From NCBI GenBank assembly GCA_009991425.1, contig JAACWH010000018.1, positions 62,001 through 126,000 on the forward strand: a DNA stretch of 64,000 nucleotides, read 5' to 3'. The notes beneath the pieces were generated by a model that had not been told where the DNA came from, did not search any database, and saw only the letters and a program-made list of their open reading frames with translations. This document shows positions 18,907-27,397 of this stretch, in pieces (position 1 is the stretch's first letter; each line of letters starts with the position of its first letter). Both the position numbers and the translations under genes were made by a program. This DNA is from Leptospira sp. GTDB taxonomy: Bacteria > Spirochaetota > Leptospiria > Leptospirales > Leptospiraceae.

Positions 18907-20181
18907 TTATTTTCCTGAGGATTCAAAAATAGATCTCAACCATTTAAATAATTTACCTGAGTTCAGTAGAGTAAAATGATTTGCACCATGAACTTCCAAG
19001 ATTCTCTTTTCTGGGTTGGACAAAGAATAAGTTAGCTTTGAACTTAGGTAGCGAAGAGATTTTGTCTCAACGATGCCGTCACCTAACCAACTTAAATGTG
19101 GTTCATGTGGTAGGGCAAAAATAGCAAAGGCTTGGTAAAAATCAGCCCCATCTAATTCTCCAAAGTAATAATCCTTACCGCCTCGAAAGAAGGGAGAGGT
19201 AGCCGCCCAATCTTGCTTACGAATGATACCATGAGAAAGATCTTTAATAGCGTCCGATCTAAAATTTCCGATGATCCCTATTACTTTTACAGCCGTTATG
19301 GGAGTTTTTTCCATGAGAAAGCCTAGCCAAAACCCCATCTTCTCTAAATAGGAACCCATATCTGGGGCAGCCATATGAACAACCTTTGCAATGTTTTGTA
19401 GACTACCCTCTTGGGAAGTTTTGGCTTGATAGAACATACTTCTAGAAATCAAACAGCCAATGCTATAAGATACAATATTGATTTTAGTATCAGGAAGGTT
19501 CTTGTTTAATTCTCGAAAAAGTTCTAGTAGCATCCTACCATTTTCTGATATATGCATACCATGATTGAATCTTACAAAAGCAGAGTAAGTTCCCCACTGC
19601 TCTATAAAATCAGAAAGTCCTCTTGAAAGAAACATTCGCTCATTGATTTTTATTCTTTGGTTCTTCCAGAGAGATTCATCAGTAAATAATCCAGGGATGT
19701 AAACTGTGATTTCTTTCTTTCCTGATTTTTTAAAATCTTCAATGAGTGCTTCTGTTTTTGCATCTTCGCCATTGAGTCGCCAATTCATATGAATGGTAGT
19801 AAAGCGAACCTTATCATCCATCGTCGATCCTAGGATACTGCTTATGACTCGGTTTTGAGCGACCATTTGGTCAGTGACTTTCTCCCAGTGCTTCAAGCTT
19901 TCTATAGTTTTTGAAAAAGCCTCTACAGAACCTTTAATTGCTTCTTGGATTTTACTTTTACTAGCTAGTGATCTTTCTTTCAAATCCTTGCTGGTATTTT
20001 CTAAATTCAATCGACCCTCTTCCCAAAATGTGAGGTATTGGGAAAGGAAATCAAGACTATCACCTGACCAATGTAAGGAGTTAGAGATTGCATCTCTAGA
20101 AAATTCAAGTGTCTTTTTAGTTACTTCACCTATCGCTCCAATAGGAGCTATGGCGAGTGTTTGGAAAATTTTAGAAATCAT
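18907..20181 (-). CDS. alpha/beta-hydrolase (lipase-like), cytoplasmic or membrane-associated
   Basis: 424 residues. An N-terminal helical, amphipathic region of about 130 residues precedes an alpha/beta-hydrolase core starting at [17 protein letters not shown]. The nucleophile elbow is SYSIGC (S-x-S-x-G, serine hydrolase type with Ser instead of the first Gly). [15 protein letters not shown] and a late [18 protein letters not shown] lid region follow, and [11 protein letters not shown] supplies the likely catalytic His. No classical signal peptide is visible. Its ATG overlaps the ubiA stop (ATGA) and ubiX starts 1 base after its stop, so it sits inside a quinone-type operon. The substrate is unknown. 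Confidence 0.72.
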   Translation of the reverse strand: MISKIFQTLAIAPIGAIGEVTKKTLEFSRDAISNSLHWSGDSLDFLSQYLTFWEEGRLNLENTSKDLKERSLASKSKIQEAIKGSVEAFSKTIESLKHWEKVTDQMVAQNRVISSILGSTMDDKVRFTTIHMNWRLNGEDAKTEALIEDFKKSGKKEITVYIPGLFTDESLWKNQRIKINERMFLSRGLSDFIEQWGTYSAFVRFNHGMHISENGRMLLELFRELNKNLPDTKINIVSYSIGCLISRSMFYQAKTSQEGSLQNIAKVVHMAAPDMGSYLEKMGFWLGFLMEKTPITAVKVIGIIGNFRSDAIKDLSHGIIRKQDWAATSPFFRGGKDYYFGELDGADFYQAFAIFALPHEPHLSWLGDGIVETKSLRYLSSKLTYSLSNPEKRILEVHGANHFTLLNSGKLFKWLRSIFESSGK

Positions 20182-21086
20182 ATTTTAACCAGAATCTGTA
20201 ACTTTCCTAGGAATTCACCCCACCTGTCAAAAAGTATTCCAAAAAAAATCACAACCGAAATCAGAGAATTGATATTATAAAATGCAGGAGGGAGAATTTC
20301 TGTAGCTTGGTCATTTGCTATTTTATGTTCCCAGATCAAAAGAATAGCAATAATGATTATAGAAACATAGTAAATGAATCCTAAATCGGCAACTCTACCA
20401 GCGATTATAAAACTAAACACGGAAAGAATATGTAAAATACGAGCCAGGTGAAAAGAATTCTGAAGACCCAATTTTGCAGGAATGGAATGTAAAGCTTCTT
20501 TAGAATCAAAGTCCGCATCTTGTATGGCATAGAGAATATCAAAACCAGTTATATGGAATAGTAATCCTATACTAAATAAAATTGGTACCAAGGAAATATC
20601 TTCTGCTATTGCGATCCAAGCTCCCAAAGGAGCCATGGAAAGTGAGAATCCCAGAATAAAATGACAAAGTAAGGTAAATCGTTTAGCTAGTGAATAAAGA
20701 AACAAAATCGCCAAGGCAGGAAAAGCTAAAATAAAACAGAGAAAATTTATTAAGTAACTTGCGAATAAAAAAACAAAGCAAGACACTCCAATGAAAACCA
20801 AAACACTAATAGGACTTAAGACTCCGGCTGGGATTTCTCTCTTAGATGTACGTGGATTTTTCTTATCGATTTCTGCATCAATGTAACGGTTGAATCCCAT
20901 AGCTGCAGACCTTGCACTTACTAGGCAGACTATAATCAATCCGCTCAATCTTGCCATATCGACGATCATAAAATCGGATTCTAAAAATGCTAAAATAACT
21001 GCAATTCCTGCAAATGGAAGAGCGAAAAGAGAGTGGGAGAATTTAATCATTCTGCCATAATCGAAAAATTTGTGGATAAATTTCAT
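20178..21086 (-). CDS. UbiA-family polyprenyltransferase (menaquinone-type)
   Basis: 302 residues, about eight or nine hydrophobic helices. The first Asp-rich motif NRYIDAEIDKKNPRTSKREIPAG and the second DILYAIQDADFDSKEALHSIPAKLG bind Mg-diphosphate of the polyprenyl donor. This sequence pattern is the one found in futalosine-pathway organisms (MqnP-like, UbiA-other) rather than proteobacterial 4-hydroxybenzoate UbiA. It prenylates an aromatic acid at the inner membrane. First gene of a tightly packed leftward operon with the hydrolase (ATGA overlap) and ubiX. Confidence 0.87.
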   Translation of the reverse strand: MKFIHKFFDYGRMIKFSHSLFALPFAGIAVILAFLESDFMIVDMARLSGLIIVCLVSARSAAMGFNRYIDAEIDKKNPRTSKREIPAGVLSPISVLVFIGVSCFVFLFASYLINFLCFILAFPALAILFLYSLAKRFTLLCHFILGFSLSMAPLGAWIAIAEDISLVPILFSIGLLFHITGFDILYAIQDADFDSKEALHSIPAKLGLQNSFHLARILHILSVFSFIIAGRVADLGFIYYVSIIIIAILLIWEHKIANDQATEILPPAFYNINSLISVVIFFGILFDRWGEFLGKLQILVKI

Positions 21087-21152
21087 GGGATTTAGAGATT
21101 AGACAGTTATTTCCTAGTTCATTTCCAAATATTTGCCGTTTTTAGAAGTAGT

Positions 21153-21782
21153 ATGATGAACAAATTTTACTCTCTCTTACTTTTGGTAGCTAGCTCTCAG
21201 GTTTTTAGCCAATCGAGTCCTCCCTCCTTGAAGGATGAGAAGCTTGTAATCTTTTTCCATTGCGATCTTATGGATGGACAGGGTAAGGAAACAATTGAGG
21301 ACATTCTGTCCTTGGAAAAAGAAAAAGCCTTACGAGAATTAGGCTCTGTATTTTATTTTCATTTTCCAATAAAAACAAAAGAAGAAAAGGAAGTTATTAC
21401 TAAGGGTGAAAATCCAAAAGAAAAAAAAGAAATTTCTACAGAAGATAAGGAATTCTTTATTCGTTCAGGTAGTTTTCAAGTTCTAGAAAATTTTGTTGCC
21501 CAAACAGCATTCTTTGATTTCAATAAGGCTCCAATCTTTACACTGCACTTCACCGAGGAAAATTATGGGAATGTAAAGGATAAGGATTCCAAAATACCTA
21601 GTTTCATTTTTTTAAGAGAAAAAATACCGAATCAGTTTCGTTATTTTGGGAACAGATCCTATCTTTCTTGCCCCGAGAAATCTACTGATCTGGGAAAACT
21701 TAGTCTTTATCTACGTGATGCAGCCATTATACGAAAAAATCTAGAATATATCCAAATGAGTGAAAATAAGGGAGATTTTTAA
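21153..21782 (+). CDS. exported protein of unknown function
   Basis: 209 residues with a clear signal peptide (KFYSLLLLVASSQVFS-QSS). The mature part is highly charged, with a lysine/glutamate-rich stretch around residues 75-100 and only two cysteines. No domain is recognised. It is divergent from ubiA and is followed after 74 bases by the Lsa36-like gene, so it may be periplasmic or envelope-associated. Confidence 0.55.
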   Translation: MMNKFYSLLLLVASSQVFSQSSPPSLKDEKLVIFFHCDLMDGQGKETIEDILSLEKEKALRELGSVFYFHFPIKTKEEKEVITKGENPKEKKEISTEDKEFFIRSGSFQVLENFVAQTAFFDFNKAPIFTLHFTEENYGNVKDKDSKIPSFIFLREKIPNQFRYFGNRSYLSCPEKSTDLGKLSLYLRDAAIIRKNLEYIQMSENKGDF

Positions 21783-21856
21783 TTCCCTAGGAAAAGAGTT
21801 TTTTCTTGCTGTTTTATGCACCCACCCTTAAATTAGAGAGGTCTGGTGTGCCGAAA

Positions 21857-22996
21857 ATGATATATATGCATAGAGCAATTTCTCATTCCCTAAAATGTAT
21901 TGCCCTAGCCATTTTTTTTAGTTTAGGAATCTATAGTCAGAACTTACATGCTCAAGTCGTTTGTACAGGATCTGCCTGCAATCTTCTTCCTACTAGTATT
22001 AAATCTCAATTGAATGCATCCTCTTCAGCCTTAGAAACACAATATGTGGACAAAGTTCTAGAATCAATGACCGAGGCAGCTGTTCTTTCCAATATTAATT
22101 CTGCCATGATGGGGCCTGGACTTGTGAATCGATTCCAAGTTGGAGCGGGTATCTCAGCAGCAGGCCAAAAGAAAGAAGACATAAGTGTAGTCTACCAAGA
22201 CCTAAATTTCAATAACTTACCAAATGTGGGAGCGACGATTACACCAAATATCAATATTGCATTCAACCTAGGATGGCTATTAGGGTATGGCCCCTCAGAT
22301 ACTCCTACAGAAAATGCGAACTATCTTCATAGATTCAATGTTTATATTCACGGTTTCCAATACAATTTTGCAAATAGCGATGTTCAAGATCTAATAAAAA
22401 GACAACAAGACAACCTGCAATTAGGTGGTGGCATAACAAATTATGGTGCGATGATTCGATTTCATGTATTTCCCAGTTATGGAGATGAATACGGAGTATT
22501 TGAATTCAGCGGTATTTCTTTGGGTCTAGGCTTACACTACCAGAAGCAAGAAATGAATGTAGTTTATGCAGACTCCACAGCTCAAACCATTGCCTTAGGT
22601 TCTTCAGCTGTAGGATCATGGTCAGGCGATACGAACTTTCGTTTTAAATCAACAGTAACTAGTATTCCTATGGATGTTCGGACAGGATTTCGGTTTTTCT
22701 ATTTTATGACATTATTTGCAGGAGCTGGTACGAGCTTAAACTTTGGATCAACAAGTTTAGACTTTTCCAGAGAGGGACCCCTGGGTATTACAGCGACAGA
22801 TACAACAACATCAACTAGTATCTCTCAATCTGGAACCCTAAGTGTTGCCTTAAATGGAAAAGCTACTCCGCCTAATTCCATGGGCTATGTAGTAGGCGGC
22901 TTGGAATTCAATTTACTTTTCCTTAAAATTCTCGTGGAAGGTATGGCTTCCAAGAATATTCAATCCGCCAATATTGGCGTCAAAGTTGCATTTTAG
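21857..22996 (+). CDS. Lsa36-like surface/outer-membrane protein
   Basis: 379 residues from the ATG at 21857. A further ATG three codons on is also possible, and an upstream TTG at 21806 only adds non-signal residues. The signal peptide is IALAIFFSLGIYSQNLHAQ. The mature protein has repeated amphipathic beta-strands, many glycines and aromatic residues, and ends in VKVAF with a terminal Phe, the outer-membrane barrel signature. The overall style resembles the Lsa36 family of leptospiral surface proteins, an impression from memory. Its stop overlaps the longest form of the ACT-domain gene. Confidence 0.6.
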   Translation: MIYMHRAISHSLKCIALAIFFSLGIYSQNLHAQVVCTGSACNLLPTSIKSQLNASSSALETQYVDKVLESMTEAAVLSNINSAMMGPGLVNRFQVGAGISAAGQKKEDISVVYQDLNFNNLPNVGATITPNINIAFNLGWLLGYGPSDTPTENANYLHRFNVYIHGFQYNFANSDVQDLIKRQQDNLQLGGGITNYGAMIRFHVFPSYGDEYGVFEFSGISLGLGLHYQKQEMNVVYADSTAQTIALGSSAVGSWSGDTNFRFKSTVTSIPMDVRTGFRFFYFMTLFAGAGTSLNFGSTSLDFSREGPLGITATDTTTSTSISQSGTLSVALNGKATPPNSMGYVVGGLEFNLLFLKILVEGMASKNIQSANIGVKVAF

Positions 22997-23063
22997 AAAA
23001 GAAAGCAAGCTAGAAAAATCATCTGGTATAGAAATTGCATCCTCTTTCATAGAGGTCGATTCC

Positions 23064-23693
23064 ATGCTATCAACTGCTGAAAAACACGACATATTGCCTA
23101 AAAAAATACTACATCTTTCTTGTGTACCTCGAAAAGATACTACTCTACTCAAAATTACTGTTTCTAAAAACGAAATGGGGATTATTTACAGAGCTACCTC
23201 AGTCCTTTATGCTCATGGTTGGGATATTTTAGAAGCAGTTGCTGAAACATCTGTAGAAGGTTATGTACAAGATGTATTTGTTGTTCGTTCTTTCAATGGA
23301 GACGATATGGATGAACCTACTCTTAGGCTCATTAGAAGAGATTTGAATTCTTTATTTTTCGAAGGAGTTAGCGTTATTGATTACATGGAATCCCATGGTT
23401 TGATGAGAAATCGCTTCAACTACTTATCTGATCCAACTGCTGTTGTAAAAATCTACAATCCTCTATCCTCTGATTTTTCTGTAATGGACATTCGAATGAA
23501 AGATAAACCAGGAGTTCTCTTTCAAATAACCCAAATTCTTTATCTCTTTGGAGTTGATATCATTACTTTTACAGCTCTTACAGAAGATGGCCGAATCCGA
23601 GATTCATTCCTTCTAAGAATGGAGACTGGTGAAAAGTTAGATGAGAAATTAATCTTCCCAAGATTGAAACAAGGTATTGAAGGTATTCTCTAA
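23064..23693 (+). CDS. stand-alone tandem ACT-domain regulatory protein (GlnD C-terminus-like)
   Basis: 209 residues from ATG 23064, which has AGAGG 8 bases upstream; a TTG at 22974 would add 30 residues and overlap the previous gene. Two ACT-type modules are visible: about residues 24-105 (LKITVSKNEMGIIYRATSVLYAHGWDILEA) and 140-205 (MDIRMKDKPGVLFQITQILYLFGVDIITFTALTEDGRIRDSFLL). They resemble the C-terminal pair of uridylyltransferase GlnD, but the nucleotidyltransferase and HD domains are absent. A small-molecule sensing role, probably amino acid, is inferred. It converges with and overlaps the next gene by 4 bases. Confidence 0.7.
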   Translation: MLSTAEKHDILPKKILHLSCVPRKDTTLLKITVSKNEMGIIYRATSVLYAHGWDILEAVAETSVEGYVQDVFVVRSFNGDDMDEPTLRLIRRDLNSLFFEGVSVIDYMESHGLMRNRFNYLSDPTAVVKIYNPLSSDFSVMDIRMKDKPGVLFQITQILYLFGVDIITFTALTEDGRIRDSFLLRMETGEKLDEKLIFPRLKQGIEGIL

Positions 23694-24517
23694 TCTTCTA
23701 ACCATCTTTCAATCTCGGAGAATACATCCTCAGTTGTTTCATCGCCCAGAAGCAGACTGCCCTGGTCGTAATCTTTTGCCATGCCATTTGCTATACTGAG
23801 TTCCATCCAAAGTTTAGGATTCTTTAACTTTCTATAAATTGGGTAAATGGATTCACTAGGACTTATGGAATCTATTTTTCCCCAATAAAAAGCAATAGGT
23901 ATATCTGATGGAATATTTAATTCTGCTTCGGGTAAAATAACTTCAATCTCACCGCCCTTCCAATATTTCATTAAACCTGGATTTAGAAAAAATCTGGGAT
24001 AAGGATGAAGATTCGTATTTTCTAGAAAGGAATCATACTGCTTAGGAAATGAATGAGGATAATTATAATCGAAACCAGTTCCTAAAAAAAATATCTTACT
24101 AGCCTTGGGTAGATCACTCGACCAGCCTCTATAAATATTTGATATATGCCAACCACCTGTCGAAATTCCTCCGAGATTGTATTCAGAAATTTTTATATGA
24201 CGCAGTAAATTTCTAAGAGCTTCTTGGGCTTGATCTAAATGATTCTTAGATTGATTCATCTGAATAAAGTACACTCTGTAATCTTTTTTTGTAAAAAAAT
24301 GAATAAGGCTTTTATCATCATCGAAAAGTATTTCCGTTTTCCAAATCGTTGGCGTAAAAAGAATCATTACTTTTTGTCCCGATTCATTGAATGATGAAAT
24401 CGAATAATTCTGATTATTTAAATTAGAATCGAGTGAATAATCTTTTCTAATTAACTCATGATTGGAATGACAATTAAAGATACATACAATCAATATTAGT
24501 ATTTTAATATATTTCAT
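23690..24517 (-). CDS. lipoprotein with alpha/beta-hydrolase features
   Basis: 275 residues. The signal peptide ends in LIVCIFNC, giving a lipidation cysteine. The core resembles an alpha/beta-hydrolase: KVMILFTPTIWKTE (first strand), YNLGGISTGGWHIS (G-x-S-x-G nucleophile elbow), and IAFYWGKIDSISPSESI (acid-loop position). No clear catalytic His block is seen near the C-terminus, so activity is uncertain. Its ATG overlaps the stop of the upstream lipoprotein hydrolase (ATGA), so the two are coupled. Confidence 0.62.
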   Translation of the reverse strand: MKYIKILILIVCIFNCHSNHELIRKDYSLDSNLNNQNYSISSFNESGQKVMILFTPTIWKTEILFDDDKSLIHFFTKKDYRVYFIQMNQSKNHLDQAQEALRNLLRHIKISEYNLGGISTGGWHISNIYRGWSSDLPKASKIFFLGTGFDYNYPHSFPKQYDSFLENTNLHPYPRFFLNPGLMKYWKGGEIEVILPEAELNIPSDIPIAFYWGKIDSISPSESIYPIYRKLKNPKLWMELSIANGMAKDYDQGSLLLGDETTEDVFSEIERWLED

Positions 24518-25617
24518 TGGTTTAGTTTAAGTTCCTTATTTCTATCTACCAACCAATTCACTGCAGGTAGTAGAGCTTCTTCAGCAGCCTTCTTACCGAT
24601 CAATAAATCAGTGTGGCCGTAATCTTGTGAATGTCCTTGGGATCTTCCTACTATATGGATTGATTTATCCTTTGATGAAATTTCATCGTAGACTCTGCGC
24701 GTAACATGAGAAGGTGAAAGATTATCTCTAGTTCCCCAAACAACTAAGGTTGGAATTTGAATCTTATTAAGATTCGATGAATATACGATCTTTTTATCCT
24801 CTGACTCCACTACTCCATCTTCTGACCAATCAGCGAATTGTTGAATTTCAGTTGGTGAAACATTATTCACAGATTGCAATCGTAGAGATTCTAATACATT
24901 TTCTTCAATATTCGGTTCATGATAGATCATATTTCCAATACCAGCTTCTGAGTATTTTAAGAGTGGAATTCTTTGCCTAGCTGCAGCAAGAGACTCTGTT
25001 GGAATAACAGGAATTATATAAGATAAAAAAGAGAAATGACTCAACATTCGAAATGTCTTATTGGGTTCAGGGAAAAAGAAAGGAGAGCCAAAAGTAATTA
25101 AATTAGAAATTCGATCTTCCTTGTATGTTCCAAGTCTTGCATAAACAACCATTCCCCCCATACTATGGCCTATCCAATTTACTTTATCAGCCTTAGATTT
25201 TTCTAATACTTCAGTAATAGCCGTATTGACATCTTCTTTAACATAATCATCGAAATTATAATCATAGGTATGTTCACCAAACCAAATTCCTGGTTTCCCT
25301 GCTGCATTTCTACCACGTAGTTCTAGCAAATACACATCGAATCCTTGCTTTTGTAGAATTGAAACCAAGGAATTATCCTCATTTATCTTAAAATAATTGC
25401 GATTTGCAGCAAGGCCGTGACATAGAATAACTGGATTTTTTCTGGTAAATTTCTGAGAAGATGGAAAATATTCCAAACTTAGATTCCAATCATCCGTAGT
25501 TTTTGGATGAAACATTTTTCCTTGGAGGGCTATTTTTGGAGTGCTACATGAAATTAAAATTTGTAAACAAAAAGTAATACATAAAATTCTAGGAAAAATA
25601 TTTCTCATTATCCTCAA
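24514..25617 (-). CDS. alpha/beta-hydrolase lipoprotein (lipase/esterase-like)
   Basis: 367 residues. The N-terminal hydrophobic segment ends in QILISCSTPK, a lipobox. PVILCHGLAANRNYF (oxyanion), NWIGHSMGGMVVYA (nucleophile Ser), LVVWGTRDNLSPSHV (Asp) and QDYGHTDLL (His) complete a catalytic triad. The pattern resembles lipases and PhaC-like hydrolases. It is probably anchored in a membrane facing the periplasm or surface. It is first in a two-gene operon with 23690-24517 and divergent from the DUF4254 gene. Confidence 0.8.
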   Translation of the reverse strand: MRIMRNIFPRILCITFCLQILISCSTPKIALQGKMFHPKTTDDWNLSLEYFPSSQKFTRKNPVILCHGLAANRNYFKINEDNSLVSILQKQGFDVYLLELRGRNAAGKPGIWFGEHTYDYNFDDYVKEDVNTAITEVLEKSKADKVNWIGHSMGGMVVYARLGTYKEDRISNLITFGSPFFFPEPNKTFRMLSHFSFLSYIIPVIPTESLAAARQRIPLLKYSEAGIGNMIYHEPNIEENVLESLRLQSVNNVSPTEIQQFADWSEDGVVESEDKKIVYSSNLNKIQIPTLVVWGTRDNLSPSHVTRRVYDEISSKDKSIHIVGRSQGHSQDYGHTDLLIGKKAAEEALLPAVNWLVDRNKELKLNQ

Positions 25618-25704
25618 TGATCATAGAATCAAAAAGAACTCAAACAGTTTTTCTGGATTTCTTTTTGATTGCCAATGTAAACAAACCTGAAATTCTGATC
25701 TCTA

Positions 25705-26316
25705 ATGGAAAACAAAGCTCATTTAGATGCAAAGCATGTAGTCTCCGTATTTCAGAAATCAGTAATTGATTGGCATAAAGAAGAAAAACCATCCAACAAT
25801 CCTTATGATCCTCAGAGTATAGACCACACTCTCTACCAAAAGAACCAAGTAGATACCATTCAGTGGCATATTGAAGACGAAATTCGTAGACCTGATATTC
25901 CATTAGAGGAAGTTGTAGCGCTCAAGCGTAAAATCGATGCCTTAAACCAAGATAGAACAGATACCGTCGAAAAATTAGATGATTTCGTAGGCGAATTAGT
26001 TAAAAATGTTACCGTTCAACCTGGCGCAAGACTGAATTCGGAATCACCTGCCTGGCTTATGGACAGAATGTCCATCCTAGAATTAAAAATTTTTCATATG
26101 AAGGAACAAGTCGAAAGAAAAGATGCGAGTCCTGAACACCTTCAGAACTGTCAGAACAAATTAAACATACTAACTGAACAGAGAGAGGATCTCATCCTTT
26201 GCCTAGATGAATTGATTGAGGATTATGCAAAAGGAATTAGACGATTTAAAGTCTATCGTCAGATGAAGATGTACAATGATAAAAATCTAAACCCATCTCT
26301 TTATAAGCAAAAATAA
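25705..26316 (+). CDS. DUF4254-family protein
   Basis: 203 residues, no signal peptide, largely helical and charged. The pattern HKEEKPSNNPYDPQSIDHTLYQKNQVDTIQWHIEDEIRRPDI and LKRKIDALNQDRTDTVEKLDD is typical of DUF4254 proteins, which in other phyla sit next to LPS glycosyltransferases. Here the TAA is immediately followed by the ATG of the GT9 gene with no spacer, so the pair is almost certainly co-translated. A role in lipopolysaccharide core or O-antigen assembly is inferred from the neighbour. Confidence 0.78.
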   Translation: MENKAHLDAKHVVSVFQKSVIDWHKEEKPSNNPYDPQSIDHTLYQKNQVDTIQWHIEDEIRRPDIPLEEVVALKRKIDALNQDRTDTVEKLDDFVGELVKNVTVQPGARLNSESPAWLMDRMSILELKIFHMKEQVERKDASPEHLQNCQNKLNILTEQREDLILCLDELIEDYAKGIRRFKVYRQMKMYNDKNLNPSLYKQK

Positions 26317-27372
26317 ATGAATTTATTAGTTATGCGATTTTCAGCTATGGGGGACGTTGCCTTGATGACCCCAGCCTTGGTTGCTATAGCCGCTGCCTAT
26401 CCCAATGTACAGATCACCGTTGTAACTCGAGGCAACTTTTCTCCATTCTTTTATAATATGCCAAATGTAAATGTGCTTGGAATCAATTTAAAAAAGTACA
26501 AAGGCATCAAAGGACTTTATAATCTATTTCATGAAATGAACGTGCTTGGTCCCTACCATTCAGTAATTGATTTACATTCAAGCATGAGATCAAGAATGAT
26601 ATCTCTCTTCTTTCGTTTAAAGGGAGTTAAGGTATTTAAGATAATTAAGGGTCGAAGAGAAAAGCTCCAACAAGTCCGAAGATTTCGTAAGAAATTAAAT
26701 CCTCTTCCTCATACTGTAGACCGTTATTTGAATGTTTTTCGAAAGGCAGGATTTGAAGCGCCCATTCGCAAAGGGCCTTGGATCAATGTTGATGGTTTAG
26801 CTAAGATTTATGCCAAAGAATACTTTCAATCCATCAAGCTTCCCAAGAAAGAAGGAATGTGGGTAGGCTTTGCCCCCTTTGCTGGTCACAAATTAAAAGA
26901 ATGGCCTCTTCATAAATCAGAAAAATTAATTCCTATGATCTTAGAAGAATTTCCTGATGCTAAAATATTTTTATTTGGCTCCAAGGAAGAAGCGCCCATC
27001 TTACAAGCCTTACGTAGAGCAGATGAAAGAGTTTTTCTAGTTACAGGTGGAAAGCTTGGAATTCGAGGTGAACTTGGAATTATGGAAAAAATGAATCTAA
27101 TGATTGGAATGGATTCTTCTAACGTTCATATTGCGGCATTAATGAAAAAACCAGTGATTGGACTTTATGGAACGACGCATCCCTACTCTGGCTTTGGACC
27201 TTTTGCGCAAGAAGATGCAGGAGTATTGCAAGTTGACCTTCCTTGTCGACCTTGCTCAATTTACGGTAATACAACATGCTTTAGAAAAGATTTTGCCTGC
27301 ATGGAAATGATCAATCCACAAGATGTGATTCGTAGAATTAAAATTATTTTAAATTTGAATACAACCTGGTAG
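26317..27372 (+). CDS. GT9-family heptosyltransferase-like glycosyltransferase
   Basis: 351 residues in the GT-B fold typical of ADP-heptose:LPS heptosyltransferases (WaaC/WaaF/WaaQ). The start MNLLVMRFSAMGDVALMTPALVAI is the conserved acceptor-side loop. WVGFAPFAGHKLKEWPLHKSEKLI and LMIGMDSSNVHIAALMKKPVIGLYGTTHP are the donor-binding blocks. It transfers a sugar from a nucleotide donor to growing LPS at the cytoplasmic face. It starts directly on the DUF4254 stop. The sugar donor cannot be determined. Confidence 0.88.
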   Translation: MNLLVMRFSAMGDVALMTPALVAIAAAYPNVQITVVTRGNFSPFFYNMPNVNVLGINLKKYKGIKGLYNLFHEMNVLGPYHSVIDLHSSMRSRMISLFFRLKGVKVFKIIKGRREKLQQVRRFRKKLNPLPHTVDRYLNVFRKAGFEAPIRKGPWINVDGLAKIYAKEYFQSIKLPKKEGMWVGFAPFAGHKLKEWPLHKSEKLIPMILEEFPDAKIFLFGSKEEAPILQALRRADERVFLVTGGKLGIRGELGIMEKMNLMIGMDSSNVHIAALMKKPVIGLYGTTHPYSGFGPFAQEDAGVLQVDLPCRPCSIYGNTTCFRKDFACMEMINPQDVIRRIKIILNLNTTW

Positions 27373-27397
27373 CTTAACTTTTTATTTTAGAAAAACC

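Noticed and set aside
22974..23063. Longer ACT-protein start at TTG 22974
   Set aside because: It would overlap the upstream barrel gene end and has no ribosome site; ATG 23064 has AGAGG at a good distance.
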